Origin: Myxococcales bacterium
GTDB taxonomy: Bacteria; Myxococcota_A; Polyangia; Polyangiales; Polyangiaceae
Assembly (NCBI GenBank): GCA_025355005.1
Contig: JANXLV010000025.1
Location: 51,621-115,620, forward strand
Length of the DNA stretch: 64,000 bases
Reading direction: 5' to 3'
Of this stretch, positions 34,073 to 42,910 are shown one piece after another (within the stretch, counting starts at the first letter, position 1; every line of letters starts with the position of its first letter). Under the pieces are notes generated by a model that saw only the letters and a program-made list of their open reading frames with translations, was not told the origin of the DNA and did not search any database. The position numbers and the translations under genes are program-made.

Positions 34073-35695
34073 CTATCTCTTGTTCGCGCGGCGGCCGGGC
34101 TGGGCGGCGGCGATGAACGTGAGCGTGGGGTTCTTCTCCATCGTGCGGTGCATGACCCACTCGCTGTCGAACAGCAGGATGGGGCGCCGCTCGATGTCGT
34201 AGCTGACCAGGATGCTGCCGCGCCGCTCGATCTCCTTGGGCTCGAACGGCGTGCCCTCGACCCAGCGCGCGTGGTTGTACGAGAGGCGGTCGAAGATGGC
34301 CGCCACGCCGTACTCCGCCTTCAAGCGGTACTGCACGACGTCGAACTGGAGCGGGCCGACCGTCCCGAGGATCGGCTCCGCGTCGTTCTCGTCGCGCTCG
34401 TACATGAGGAGCACGGCGCCTTCATCGGAGAGCTCTTCGAGGCCTTTTTTGAGCTGTTTGCGCTTCATCGGATCGGCCGAGCGCACGCGTACGAAGTACT
34501 CCGGTGAGAAGCGCGGGATGCCCTCGAACTCCACGTCGGGTCCGGTGGTGAGCGCGTCACCGATGCGCAGCACGCCCGGATCCCACACGCCGACGATGTC
34601 GCCCGCGTACGCCTCGTCCACGGTCACGCGCTCCTGCGCGAGGAAGTTGAGCGACCGTGAGAGCGTCAGCTTCTTCTTGGTGCGCACATGGCGAACGTCC
34701 ATGCCGCGGGTGAACTTCCCGGAGCAGATACGCACGAACGCGATGCGGTCGCGGTGCTGCGGATCCATGTTCGCCTGGATCTTGAAGACGAAGCCGGTGA
34801 AGTAGTCAGCGTCCGCCTGGATCTCGAGATCCTTCGCGTGACGCGTGCGCGGCGCCGGACAGAGGCCGATGAACTTCTCGAGGAACGGCTCCACGCCGAA
34901 GTTGTTCATCGCGCTGCCGAAGAACACGGGCGTGACCTTGCCGGCCAGGAACGCGGCCTCGTCGTACGCGTTGCCGGCGGCGTCCAGGAGCTCGAGCTCC
35001 TCCGTCAGCTCCAGGTGCTGCGCGTCGCCGATCTCTTCCTTCAACATGGGGTCACTGATGCTGGAGAGCTCCATCACCGCCTTGTGACCGATGTTTTCGC
35101 CCACCGCGAAGCGGAGGAACGCGTTGGTCTTGCGGTCGATGACGCCCCGAAAGCGCGGACCGGTGCCCACGGGCCAGGTCATGGGCGTGCACGGAATGCC
35201 GAGCACGCTCTCGATCTCGTGGAGGAGATCCAGCGGCGCTTTTCCGGGGCGATCGAGCTTGTTGATGAACGTGACGATGGGGATGCCGCGCATGCGACAC
35301 ACCTCGAACAGCTTGATGGTCTGCGGCTCCACGCCCTTCACGCAGTCGATGAGCATGACCGCGCAGTCCGCCGCCGCGAGCGTGCGGTAGGTGTCCTCGC
35401 TGAAGTCGTTGTGGCCAGGCGTGTCGAGCAGGTTGAAGTGGCAGCCGCCGTAGTCGAACTGCAACACGCTGGTGGAGATCGAGATACCGCGCTCCTTCTC
35501 CAGCGCCATCCAGTCGCTGGTCGCGTGACGCGCCGCACGACGGGACTTCACGGAGCCGGCGAGATGGATCGCGCCTCCATAGAGGAGGAGCTTCTCGGTG
35601 AGGGTGGTCTTGCCCGCGTCCGGATGCGAGATGATCGCGAAGGTTCGGCGCTTGCCGATGTGCGACCGGAGGAGGGCCAGGTCTTCTTGCAGCAT
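34073..35695 (-). CDS. prfC: Peptide chain release factor 3
   Basis: The protein has 540 residues, close to the usual 529. GTPase motifs are G1 HPDAGKTTLTEKL, G3 DTPGHNDFSEDTYR and G4 NKLDRPGKAP, and the C-terminal half (GPLQFDVVQYRLKAEY) matches RF3. RF3 is the GTPase that recycles RF1/RF2 after peptide release. The ATG at 35695 begins the conserved MLQEDLALLRSHIGKRRTFA; further upstream reading frame has no RF3 similarity. It begins 14 bp after the hybrid kinase stop, so both may share the promoter near 38000. Confidence 0.96.
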   Translation of the reverse strand: MLQEDLALLRSHIGKRRTFAIISHPDAGKTTLTEKLLLYGGAIHLAGSVKSRRAARHATSDWMALEKERGISISTSVLQFDYGGCHFNLLDTPGHNDFSEDTYRTLAAADCAVMLIDCVKGVEPQTIKLFEVCRMRGIPIVTFINKLDRPGKAPLDLLHEIESVLGIPCTPMTWPVGTGPRFRGVIDRKTNAFLRFAVGENIGHKAVMELSSISDPMLKEEIGDAQHLELTEELELLDAAGNAYDEAAFLAGKVTPVFFGSAMNNFGVEPFLEKFIGLCPAPRTRHAKDLEIQADADYFTGFVFKIQANMDPQHRDRIAFVRICSGKFTRGMDVRHVRTKKKLTLSRSLNFLAQERVTVDEAYAGDIVGVWDPGVLRIGDALTTGPDVEFEGIPRFSPEYFVRVRSADPMKRKQLKKGLEELSDEGAVLLMYERDENDAEPILGTVGPLQFDVVQYRLKAEYGVAAIFDRLSYNHARWVEGTPFEPKEIERRGSILVSYDIERRPILLFDSEWVMHRTMEKNPTLTFIAAAQPGRRANKR

Positions 35696-35709
35696 GGGAA
35701 AGCCCCCTC

Positions 35710-37986
35710 TTAGCCCGTTTTTCCCGTGGCTGCGCCGGTGGTTTTCACCGCCTCCAGCTGCGCGAGCTTGGCCGCGATGCTTGCCACCAGCCCGTCGATC
35801 CGGAACGGCTTCTCCACGCACGCGTTGCCATTCGCCGTCATCGCGTCCAGGAAGGCGACCGCGGGCGACGTGAATGCGCCGCCGGTCATGAACACGAACC
35901 GCGGACAGAGCTCGGGGCGCGTTCGCTCGACGTGCTGGTAGAGGTCCATCCCGGTCACGTCCGGCATCATGAGGTCACACAGAACGAGATCGAACGGCGG
36001 CGTGGCGTCGAGCTTGATGCGCCCTTCCGCGCCGCTGCTCGCGACGGTGACGTCGTAGTCGGCGAGGAAGCTCTGGATCAGGCGACCGAGCTGCACCTCG
36101 TCGTCCACGACGAGGACGCGGTACCGCCGCGCCGGGCCGCTGCCACCCTTCTCAGCGCGGCCGCCACCACCATCCGCGGATGCAGGAGTCCGAAGCGGCG
36201 CCGCCCCTTCTTTCGGTGGTGCGCTTGCCGCCATCGGAAGATGCACGACCATGCGCGTGCCTTTCCCGACCGCGCTCTCGGCGGCGATCCGGCCCCCTTG
36301 CTCCGTGATGAGCGCGTGCGAGATGGAGAGGCCAAGACCAGTGCCGCGGCCGTCCGCCTTGGTGGTGAAGAACGGCTCGAAGATGCTGCCGATGTGCTCC
36401 GGTGGAATGCCGGCACCGGTGTCGGCGATGGTGACGACCACATCCGGCGGTCGATCCTCCGTCGTGACCGTGATCGTGTTGTGCTCGGGATCGCCGGGGG
36501 GGATCGCCTCGGCAGCGTTCATGAGCAGGTTCAAGAACACCTGCCCGATGCGCGCCTCGTTGCACTTCGCGCGGGAGCGTGAGAGCAGGTCCATCTTCAC
36601 CCTGGCGCGCGACGCGATGCTGCTCTCGGCGATGCGGACGCATGACTCGAGCACGGTCGCGACCTCCGTTGCTCCGGACTCGCCGCTGCCTGGGCGCGAC
36701 AGCACCTTCAGGTCTGCGACGATGTTCTGGACGCGCGCTGCGCCGTCCAGCACGTTGCGGATGCTCGCCACCACGTTCGATGCATCCTCGCCGTTCGTCA
36801 CCTGGGAAAGGGCGCGCTCGGCGCTACCGACCAGGAATGCGAGCGGGTTGTTGACCTCGTGTCCCACGTTCGCGGCCAGCCGACCGAGCGCCGCCATCCG
36901 GTTCGACGCGATGAGCTTCGCCTCGAGAGACCGCTGCTCGCTGACGTCGCGCGCGTAGGTGAGCAACGCTGGCTTGCCCTGGAAGATGGTCGGGAACGTA
37001 TGAACGAGCGCCGTGACCACGGACCCATCCGGACGCGGGAAACGCAGCTCCCGGGCGGGCCCAGGCGACCCCTTGTCGGCTTCCTCCAGACGGTCCGCCG
37101 CGCCGACGAGGGTTGCCCAGCGCGCGTTCATGAAGAGTATCGTGCCTTCGCGGTGGATCAGCACACCATCGTTCACGCGCTCCAAGAGCTTCCGGAGTGC
37201 GTCCTCGTGCGCCCACTGGTTTGTGATGTCCGTGACCGACGACACGACGGTGGTGGGGAGTCCCGACTCGCCTGCGAAGATGGGCTCCACGTTGACGGAG
37301 AGCGCGACCGCGCCCCCATCAGGACGCACCATCCTCATCTGGAAGTCGCGCACGGGGTGACCGGTTCGCAGACACAGGAGCGACGGCACCAGGTTCTTGT
37401 CGAGCACCGTGCCGTCCATGTGCGTCAGGACCCAGTCGGGCGCGCGCCAGCGACGGCTGACCATGTCATCCTGTGACAGACCGAGCATGCGGCGGGCGGC
37501 GGCGTTGGTGCGCAGCACCTCTCCGGTGCGCGTCTGCACGAGGATGCCTTCTCGGAGCGAGTCCACCATGGACGTGATCTCGGCGTGCGAGTGCTCGAGG
37601 TCGTGCAGAGCGTCGGATGCGTGTCTGCGCGTGCGCACGGAACCGGCGATTGCGCGCAGGCGCAGGTCGTTCATCGGCGCGTCCCGAACGAAGAACGCGA
37701 CGGCACGCCCATCCAGGAGGTGCGCGGCGGCCTGGAGCTCCGACGGGTCTCCGTGGAGCAGCCGGAACTGCGCGTTGTCGCCCACGACCTGGAGGCGCGC
37801 GCAAGCGAGCTCGGCCTTCTCCAGGCCCTCCTGCATGTCGATGAATATGAGGCTCGCGCCGCTGGCCGCGGTGACCAGATCGTTCGCCTCTGCTGCGACG
37901 AAGCTTAGCTCGTACCCCTCGGCAACGAGCTGCGCGCCCAGCTCGCCGATTGTACGTCCCTCGCCGGCAACGATGAGCGCACGCAT
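35710..37986 (-). CDS. Hybrid sensor histidine kinase (PAS-PAS-HisKA-HATPase-REC)
   Basis: The protein has 758 residues and no membrane segment. The N-terminal 125 residues look like a degenerate receiver. Two PAS domains follow (about 130-245 and 250-365). The HisKA box is AANVGHEVNNPLAFLVG with His near 375. The ATPase has NLLMNAAEAI (N), DTGAGIPPEH (G1), FEPFFTTK (F) and GTGLGLSIS (G2). A C-terminal receiver carries the phosphoacceptor Asp in LVLCDLMMPDVTG (about 670) and Lys in EKPF. It should sense a cytoplasmic cue and relay phosphate internally. No separate response regulator is adjacent. Confidence 0.93.
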   Translation of the reverse strand: MRALIVAGEGRTIGELGAQLVAEGYELSFVAAEANDLVTAASGASLIFIDMQEGLEKAELACARLQVVGDNAQFRLLHGDPSELQAAAHLLDGRAVAFFVRDAPMNDLRLRAIAGSVRTRRHASDALHDLEHSHAEITSMVDSLREGILVQTRTGEVLRTNAAARRMLGLSQDDMVSRRWRAPDWVLTHMDGTVLDKNLVPSLLCLRTGHPVRDFQMRMVRPDGGAVALSVNVEPIFAGESGLPTTVVSSVTDITNQWAHEDALRKLLERVNDGVLIHREGTILFMNARWATLVGAADRLEEADKGSPGPARELRFPRPDGSVVTALVHTFPTIFQGKPALLTYARDVSEQRSLEAKLIASNRMAALGRLAANVGHEVNNPLAFLVGSAERALSQVTNGEDASNVVASIRNVLDGAARVQNIVADLKVLSRPGSGESGATEVATVLESCVRIAESSIASRARVKMDLLSRSRAKCNEARIGQVFLNLLMNAAEAIPPGDPEHNTITVTTEDRPPDVVVTIADTGAGIPPEHIGSIFEPFFTTKADGRGTGLGLSISHALITEQGGRIAAESAVGKGTRMVVHLPMAASAPPKEGAAPLRTPASADGGGGRAEKGGSGPARRYRVLVVDDEVQLGRLIQSFLADYDVTVASSGAEGRIKLDATPPFDLVLCDLMMPDVTGMDLYQHVERTRPELCPRFVFMTGGAFTSPAVAFLDAMTANGNACVEKPFRIDGLVASIAAKLAQLEAVKTTGAATGKTG

Positions 37987-37996
37987 GGTCGAGCTT

Positions 37997-38017
37997 CACT
38001 ATACCTCGTGTATAGTG
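37997..38017. promoter_or_regulatory. Symmetric divergent promoter/operator
   Basis: CACTATAC (37997-38004) and GTATAGTG (38010-38017) are perfect inverted arms around CTCGT. Each arm contains a TATAGT box pointing outwards. These boxes end 11 bases before the kinase ATG (minus strand) and 9 bases before the oligopeptidase ATG (plus strand), the spacing expected for leaderless transcripts. The same symmetry could also bind a dimeric repressor covering both boxes. Confidence 0.6.
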
Positions 38018-38025
38018 CGGGGCCC

Positions 38026-40296
38026 ATGAAACCTATCTCGGTTGTTCTTCATGCTGTCGCGTTCGGTCTTGGCGCGTTTGGCGTCGGGATTGGCGCGACC
38101 AGCGTCGTTGCCTGCGGTGGCGACGAGCCCACGGTCAAGAGCCCGCCGCCCGTGATGAGCGCGACGCCTCCGCCGGTGGTGTCTGCAGCGCCGTCCGCGA
38201 CCGCCGTCGTGCCGCAAGGTCCACAGGCGCCAGTGGCCGCGAAGAAGCCCGTCACGCACGCGTACTTCGGCGTCACCGTGAAGGACGACTACGAGTGGCT
38301 CGAGGACTCGAAGGACCCCGCGGTCAAGCAGTGGAGCCAGGACGAGAACGCGTTCACGCGCACCGTGCTCGACGCCTGGCCGGAGCGCGCTCAGGCACGT
38401 GCACGCGCATCGGAGCTGCTCACGCAGCGCAGCTCCAGCTTCAACGACCTCATCAACGCCGGCGGAACGTGGTTCGCGATGAAGAACGCGCCACCGAAGC
38501 AGCAGCCGCTGCTCGTGACGCTTGGCTCCCTCGACGACGCGAAGACGGAGAAGGTCGTCCTCGATCCGAACGCGCTCGACGCCACGGGCGGCACCACGAT
38601 CGATTGGTTCTCTGCCTCCCGTGACGGCAAGCTCGTCGCGATCTCGCTCTCCACGGGCGGCTCGGAGCGCGGTGACCTGTTCGTGTACGAAGCGGCGACC
38701 GGCAAGGTGCGGGACGACAAGGTCACCCACGTGCAGAACGGAACCGCGGGCGGCAGCGCCAGCTGGAACAAGGACGGCACCGGTTTCTACTACACGCGTT
38801 ACCCGCGTGAGAGCGAACGACCCAAGGCCGACATCGAGTTCTACCAGCAGGTCTACTTCCACAAGCTCGGCACCACGGAGGACAAGGACACCTACGTGCT
38901 TGGCAAGGAGCTCCCGCGCATCGCCGAGATCGCAATGCAGACCAGCCCCGATGGCGGGGCCGTGCTCATTGCCGTGGCGAACGGCGACGGCGGCGAGGCA
39001 GAGCACTTCGTGATCGGCGCCGACGGAAAGCCCGCGCAGCTCTCGAAGTTCGAGAACAAGTGGACGGACGCGTTCTTCGGCGCGGACAACGCGCTCTACG
39101 TCCTGTCGCGCGCGAACGCACCACGCGGCCAGATCCTCCGCATCGCGCGGCCTTACAAGAAGCCCAAGGTCGTCGTGAAGGAGGGCGACGGCACCATTGA
39201 GCAGTTCACCGCGACCGCGCACACGCTCTACGTGGGCGAGCTCCTCGGCGGACCTTCGCGTCTGCGCGCCTATGCGCTCGGCGATCTCGCGACGACCGCG
39301 GCGCCGCAGGAGATCGCGCTGCCGAAGGTGTCCTCCGTGTCCGAGGTCGTGCGCACCAACGCGGGCGACGACCTGGTCTACCGCGCGCAGAGCTACACCG
39401 AGCCGCCCGCGTACTACCGCTGGGACGCGAAGAAGAAGATGGCGGTGAAGACCGCGCTCCTCCAGACCACACCGGCGAAGATGGATGACGTCGACGTGTC
39501 GCGCGAACAGTGCACGTCCAAGGACGGCACGAAGATCCCGATCAACATCCTGAAGAAGAAGACGCTGCAAGCCGATGGCCGGAACCCGACCATGCTGACG
39601 GGCTACGGCGGCTACTCCGTGAGCCGCAAGCCCCGATTCAGGGCGATTTCCAGGCTATTTCTCGACGCGGGCGGGATCGTCGCGGAGGCGAACATTCGCG
39701 GCGGCGGTGAGTTCGGTGAGGAGTGGCACACGTCGGGCAATCTGACGAAGAAGCAAAACGTCTTTGACGACTTCTACGCGTGCGAGACGTACCTGGTGGC
39801 GAGCAAGTGGACGAGCCCCGACAAGCTCGCGATCATGGGCGGCTCCAACGGCGGGCTCCTCATGGGTGCGACGCTCACGCAGCACCCGGAGGCGGCCCGA
39901 GCCGTCGTGTCGCTCGTGGGTATCTACGACATGCTCCGCGTCGAGCTCTCGCCCAACGGCGCGTTCAACGTGACGGAGTTCGGCACAGTGACGAAGGAGC
40001 CCGAGTTCAAGGCGCTCTTCGCGTACTCCCCATTCCACAACACGAAGGACGTCGCGACATACCCGTCCGTGCTGATGCTCACGGGCGCGAACGACCCGCG
40101 CGTGGATCCGTATCACTCGCGCAAGTTCGCGGCGCGCCTGCAGGAGGCCGCGACCACGAGCGGCAACAAGCGCCCGGTGCTACTCCGCACGAGCGACGCG
40201 ACGGGGCACGGCATCGGAACGCCGCTCGCCGCAGAGATCGAGGAAGACGCGGACATCTACGGCTTCCTCCTCCACGAGCTAGGAACACATCTTTAG
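38026..40296 (+). CDS. Prolyl oligopeptidase family (S9A) serine peptidase, lipoprotein
   Basis: The protein has 756 residues; ATG 38026 starts a signal ending in VVAC (Cys 30). The beta-propeller domain begins near KKPVTHAYFGVTVKDDYEWL, and the alpha/beta-hydrolase domain holds Ser 607 in GGSNGGLLMGA, Asp 690 in TGANDPRVDPYHSRK and His 728 in DATGHGIGTP. The S9A set is complete. These enzymes cut short peptides after proline; the lipoprotein signal places this one in the envelope, unlike most cytosolic homologues. It is divergent from the hybrid kinase. Confidence 0.95.
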   Translation: MKPISVVLHAVAFGLGAFGVGIGATSVVACGGDEPTVKSPPPVMSATPPPVVSAAPSATAVVPQGPQAPVAAKKPVTHAYFGVTVKDDYEWLEDSKDPAVKQWSQDENAFTRTVLDAWPERAQARARASELLTQRSSSFNDLINAGGTWFAMKNAPPKQQPLLVTLGSLDDAKTEKVVLDPNALDATGGTTIDWFSASRDGKLVAISLSTGGSERGDLFVYEAATGKVRDDKVTHVQNGTAGGSASWNKDGTGFYYTRYPRESERPKADIEFYQQVYFHKLGTTEDKDTYVLGKELPRIAEIAMQTSPDGGAVLIAVANGDGGEAEHFVIGADGKPAQLSKFENKWTDAFFGADNALYVLSRANAPRGQILRIARPYKKPKVVVKEGDGTIEQFTATAHTLYVGELLGGPSRLRAYALGDLATTAAPQEIALPKVSSVSEVVRTNAGDDLVYRAQSYTEPPAYYRWDAKKKMAVKTALLQTTPAKMDDVDVSREQCTSKDGTKIPINILKKKTLQADGRNPTMLTGYGGYSVSRKPRFRAISRLFLDAGGIVAEANIRGGGEFGEEWHTSGNLTKKQNVFDDFYACETYLVASKWTSPDKLAIMGGSNGGLLMGATLTQHPEAARAVVSLVGIYDMLRVELSPNGAFNVTEFGTVTKEPEFKALFAYSPFHNTKDVATYPSVLMLTGANDPRVDPYHSRKFAARLQEAATTSGNKRPVLLRTSDATGHGIGTPLAAEIEEDADIYGFLLHELGTHL

Positions 40297-40455
40297 AGAA
40301 GGCCGTGGGATGGTGGCGGATGACGATGCGTGGCGTGGGTGCCGCATCTCGCCCTTGTGCGGGTGGGGTGGTCTCGCCACAGCTGGCCTGATTTCCGTTG
40401 TCGGCGTAGGTTGGCTCGGGCATTGCGTACTTGTCGGAGCCAAGGTCCACGCCCC

Positions 40456-40977
40456 ATGAGATCGTCGCGGTCGAAGTCCAGGTTTGTTGCCAGCGCGCTG
40501 TTCATGCTTTGCACGATGCAGAGCCTGCCAAGCGCGCACGCCGCAGACACCTCGACCTCGACCCCGACCCCGACCCCGACCCCGACCTCGACCCCGACCT
40601 CGACCCCGACCCCGACCCCGACCTCGACCTCGACCTCGACCTCGGCCCCGACCCCTGATCCGGCCCTTGGCACTTACTGGAGCACGCGGCGCATCGTCGG
40701 CTTCATGCTCGTCGGCGTTGGCGCGGTGGGCCTTGGCGTGGGAACCGGCATCGTCGTGCAGGCCAAGGGCCGATACGACACCGCCAGCAACGAGGCAGGT
40801 GAGATACGCAACACCGACTCCATGCATGCAGTCCGCGACGGCAACCTCGCCACGGGCATGCTGATCGCGGGTGGCGTGCTCGCGACCGGCGGTCTCGTGC
40901 TCTGGCTCACTGCTCCCAGCGCGGCGCCGCAGGTCGGCACGAACGGAAGCAGCGTCTTTGTGCGAGGCAACTTCTGA
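40456..40977 (+). CDS. Exported protein with repeat-encoded Ser/Thr/Pro stalk and two membrane segments
   Basis: The protein has 173 residues. A signal peptide ends at SAHAAD (about residue 30). Directly after it comes a 36-residue run of alternating Thr with Ser or Pro, encoded by a hexanucleotide array. The rest has two hydrophobic segments (IVGFMLVGVGAVGLGVGTGI and MLIAGGVLATGGLVLWLTA). No family is known. The stop overlaps the next ATG (TGATG), so it is coupled to the FG-GAP-type lipoprotein. Confidence 0.75.
   Translation: MRSSRSKSRFVASALFMLCTMQSLPSAHAADTSTSTPTPTPTPTSTPTSTPTPTPTSTSTSTSAPTPDPALGTYWSTRRIVGFMLVGVGAVGLGVGTGIVVQAKGRYDTASNEAGEIRNTDSMHAVRDGNLATGMLIAGGVLATGGLVLWLTAPSAAPQVGTNGSSVFVRGNF
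40549..40656 (+). repeat. CTCGAC/CCCGAC hexanucleotide array inside a gene
   Basis: About eighteen units of CTCGAC and CCCGAC lie in frame right after the signal-peptide codons of the 40456 gene and encode a Ser-Thr/Pro-Thr stalk. The unit is the same family as in the transketolase linker (19721) and the intergenic arrays at 6622 and 56005. Confidence 0.9.
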
Positions 40978-42887
40978 TGCGCACGATGTCGCGCGCACTC
41001 GCTGTACTCGCTGCTCTCGTGCTGGCGTTTGCGTGCTGCTTTACGAGCATCGGCTGCAACGAGGTGTTCGGCATCGTGGAGCTGCCTGCGACGGACGCCG
41101 GCACTCCGAGCCCCACCTCGTCATCCACCGCAGGCGGAGGAGATGCGTCGGTGGCTCCGCAGAAGGTGGGTCTCCTCGGACTCACCACGTCGATCGGTCC
41201 GATCGCGCCGGGGTTCGATCAGGACACGTACCTGTTCACCGCCACGCCCAGCGTCGGTGTGCTCGGCACCACCAGCTTCACGGTGACGCCCACCACCAGC
41301 GTTGGCACCAACGTCGTCATCGCTGGCTCTCCCGTGGGGTCTGGATTCCCGTCCAACGTCTTCACCAGAGCGTCGGTCGCGCCGAACGTCATCGACATCG
41401 CCGTCACTCCGCCCAAGGAGTCAGTGCGTCACTACACGTTGCTCGTGCCGGCCATGCAGGGCGCCTATGTGAAGGCCTCCAACACCACGCAGGACGCCTC
41501 GTTCGGCCGCTCTGTCGCGATCTCCAAGGATGGCTCCACGCTCGCCATCGGCGCGCAGGGCGAGTCCAGCTTCTCGCAGGGCATCAACGGGAACCAGAGC
41601 GACACTTCCGCGAAGAGCGCGGGCGCGGTCTACATCTTCGTGCACAGCTCGCTCGACTGGAAACAGCAGGCGTACATCAAGGCCTCCAACACGCGCACGA
41701 GCGCCCAGTTCGGTAGCTCCGTTGCCCTCTCCGACAACGGCAACACGCTCATCGTCGGCGCCATTGGCGAGGCGAGCGCCACCAAGGGCATCGGCGGCAA
41801 CCAGAGCGACAACTCCGCGCAGCAATCTGGCGCGGCGTACGTCTTTGCACGCAGTGGGACGACCTGGTCGCAGGACACATACGTGAAGGCGTCCAACACA
41901 CGCGCGAACGCTCAGTTCGGGGGATCGGTCACCGTGTCCGGCGATGGAGCGACATTCGCCGTTGGCTCGTATGGTGAGTCCAGCGGCGCCGCGGGCATCA
42001 ACGGAAACCAGAACGATACTTCGCAGTCGTACTCGGGCGCGGTCTACGTCTTCCAGCGCAGCGGCGGCAGCTGGGTGCAGCAGGCGTACGTCAAGGCATC
42101 CAACCCCCGCGCCAACGCCAGCTTCGGCTACTCGATAGCCATCTCCGGCGACGCCACGACGCTTGCTGTGGGCGCCTACGGCGATGCGAGCGCGGCCAAC
42201 GGCATCAACGGAAACCAGAGCGACACCAGCGCGCCGAGCTCCGGCGCAACGTACGTCTACACGCGCAACGGCGGCTCATGGGGCCAGCAGGCGTACGTGA
42301 AGGCATCCAACACCCGTACCAACGCGCTCTTCGGCTGCACCATCGCGCTCTCGACTAATGGCAATACGATGGCCGTCGGCGCGTATGGTGAGTCCAGTAG
42401 CTCCAAGGGAGTGAATGGCAACCAGGGCGACACGTCGCAGACCTATTCAGGCGCGGCATACGTGTTCGAGCGGGCCGGCATTGCGTGGACGCAAGAGGCC
42501 TATGTGAAGGCCAGCAACACGCGCAGCAGCGCCTACTTTGGTTCGTCCGTGGGTCTGTCCGGAGACGGCGCGATCCTCGCGGTGGGCTCGTTCGGCGAAT
42601 CGGGCGCCTCGCTCGGCGTCGGCGGCGACCAGAGTGACGGCTCACACCCCTCGTCCGGCGCCGCGTATGTCTTCGACAAGAAGAACGGCGGGTGGTCCCA
42701 GCAGACCTACGCGAAGGCCTCCAACTCGCAGCTCCAGGGTGAGTTCGGCTACAACCTCGCGATGTCGGCCGACGGGACCCAGCTCGCGGTGGGCGCATAC
42801 GGTGAGCCGAGCAAAGCCACCGGCATCAACGGCGACCAGGTCGACTTCTCCATGCCGAACGCAGGCGCCGTCTACCTGTTTCCGTGA
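40977..42887 (+). CDS. FG-GAP-type repeat lipoprotein with cadherin-like N-terminal domain
   Basis: The protein has 636 residues. The lipobox is TSIGC (Cys 27). Residues about 75-155 (FDQDTYLFTATPSVGVLG, ending SVRHYTLLVP) fit the cadherin-like beta-sandwich. Then about seven units of roughly 65 residues repeat the pattern AYVKASNTRxxAxFG, SVALSxDGxTLAVGA, GIxGNQSDxS, SGAAYVFxR. This is an FG-GAP/integrin-like beta-propeller, probably extracellular and adhesive or ligand-binding. Neighbouring repeats are also similar at DNA level, which should allow recombination. Its stop overlaps a GTG in the kinase frame. Confidence 0.9.
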   Translation: MRTMSRALAVLAALVLAFACCFTSIGCNEVFGIVELPATDAGTPSPTSSSTAGGGDASVAPQKVGLLGLTTSIGPIAPGFDQDTYLFTATPSVGVLGTTSFTVTPTTSVGTNVVIAGSPVGSGFPSNVFTRASVAPNVIDIAVTPPKESVRHYTLLVPAMQGAYVKASNTTQDASFGRSVAISKDGSTLAIGAQGESSFSQGINGNQSDTSAKSAGAVYIFVHSSLDWKQQAYIKASNTRTSAQFGSSVALSDNGNTLIVGAIGEASATKGIGGNQSDNSAQQSGAAYVFARSGTTWSQDTYVKASNTRANAQFGGSVTVSGDGATFAVGSYGESSGAAGINGNQNDTSQSYSGAVYVFQRSGGSWVQQAYVKASNPRANASFGYSIAISGDATTLAVGAYGDASAANGINGNQSDTSAPSSGATYVYTRNGGSWGQQAYVKASNTRTNALFGCTIALSTNGNTMAVGAYGESSSSKGVNGNQGDTSQTYSGAAYVFERAGIAWTQEAYVKASNTRSSAYFGSSVGLSGDGAILAVGSFGESGASLGVGGDQSDGSHPSSGAAYVFDKKNGGWSQQTYAKASNSQLQGEFGYNLAMSADGTQLAVGAYGEPSKATGINGDQVDFSMPNAGAVYLFP

Positions 42888-42910
42888 CCGGTGCTAGCCT
42901 TGCGCTGCAG

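Noticed and set aside
37999..39570. Long minus-strand frame opposite the prolyl oligopeptidase
   Set aside because: The plus-strand gene has a full catalytic triad; the minus translation is Arg/Val/Leu-rich with no motif.
40549..40656. Hexanucleotide array as a CRISPR
   Set aside because: There are no unique spacers and no cas genes; it is a simple tandem array inside a gene.
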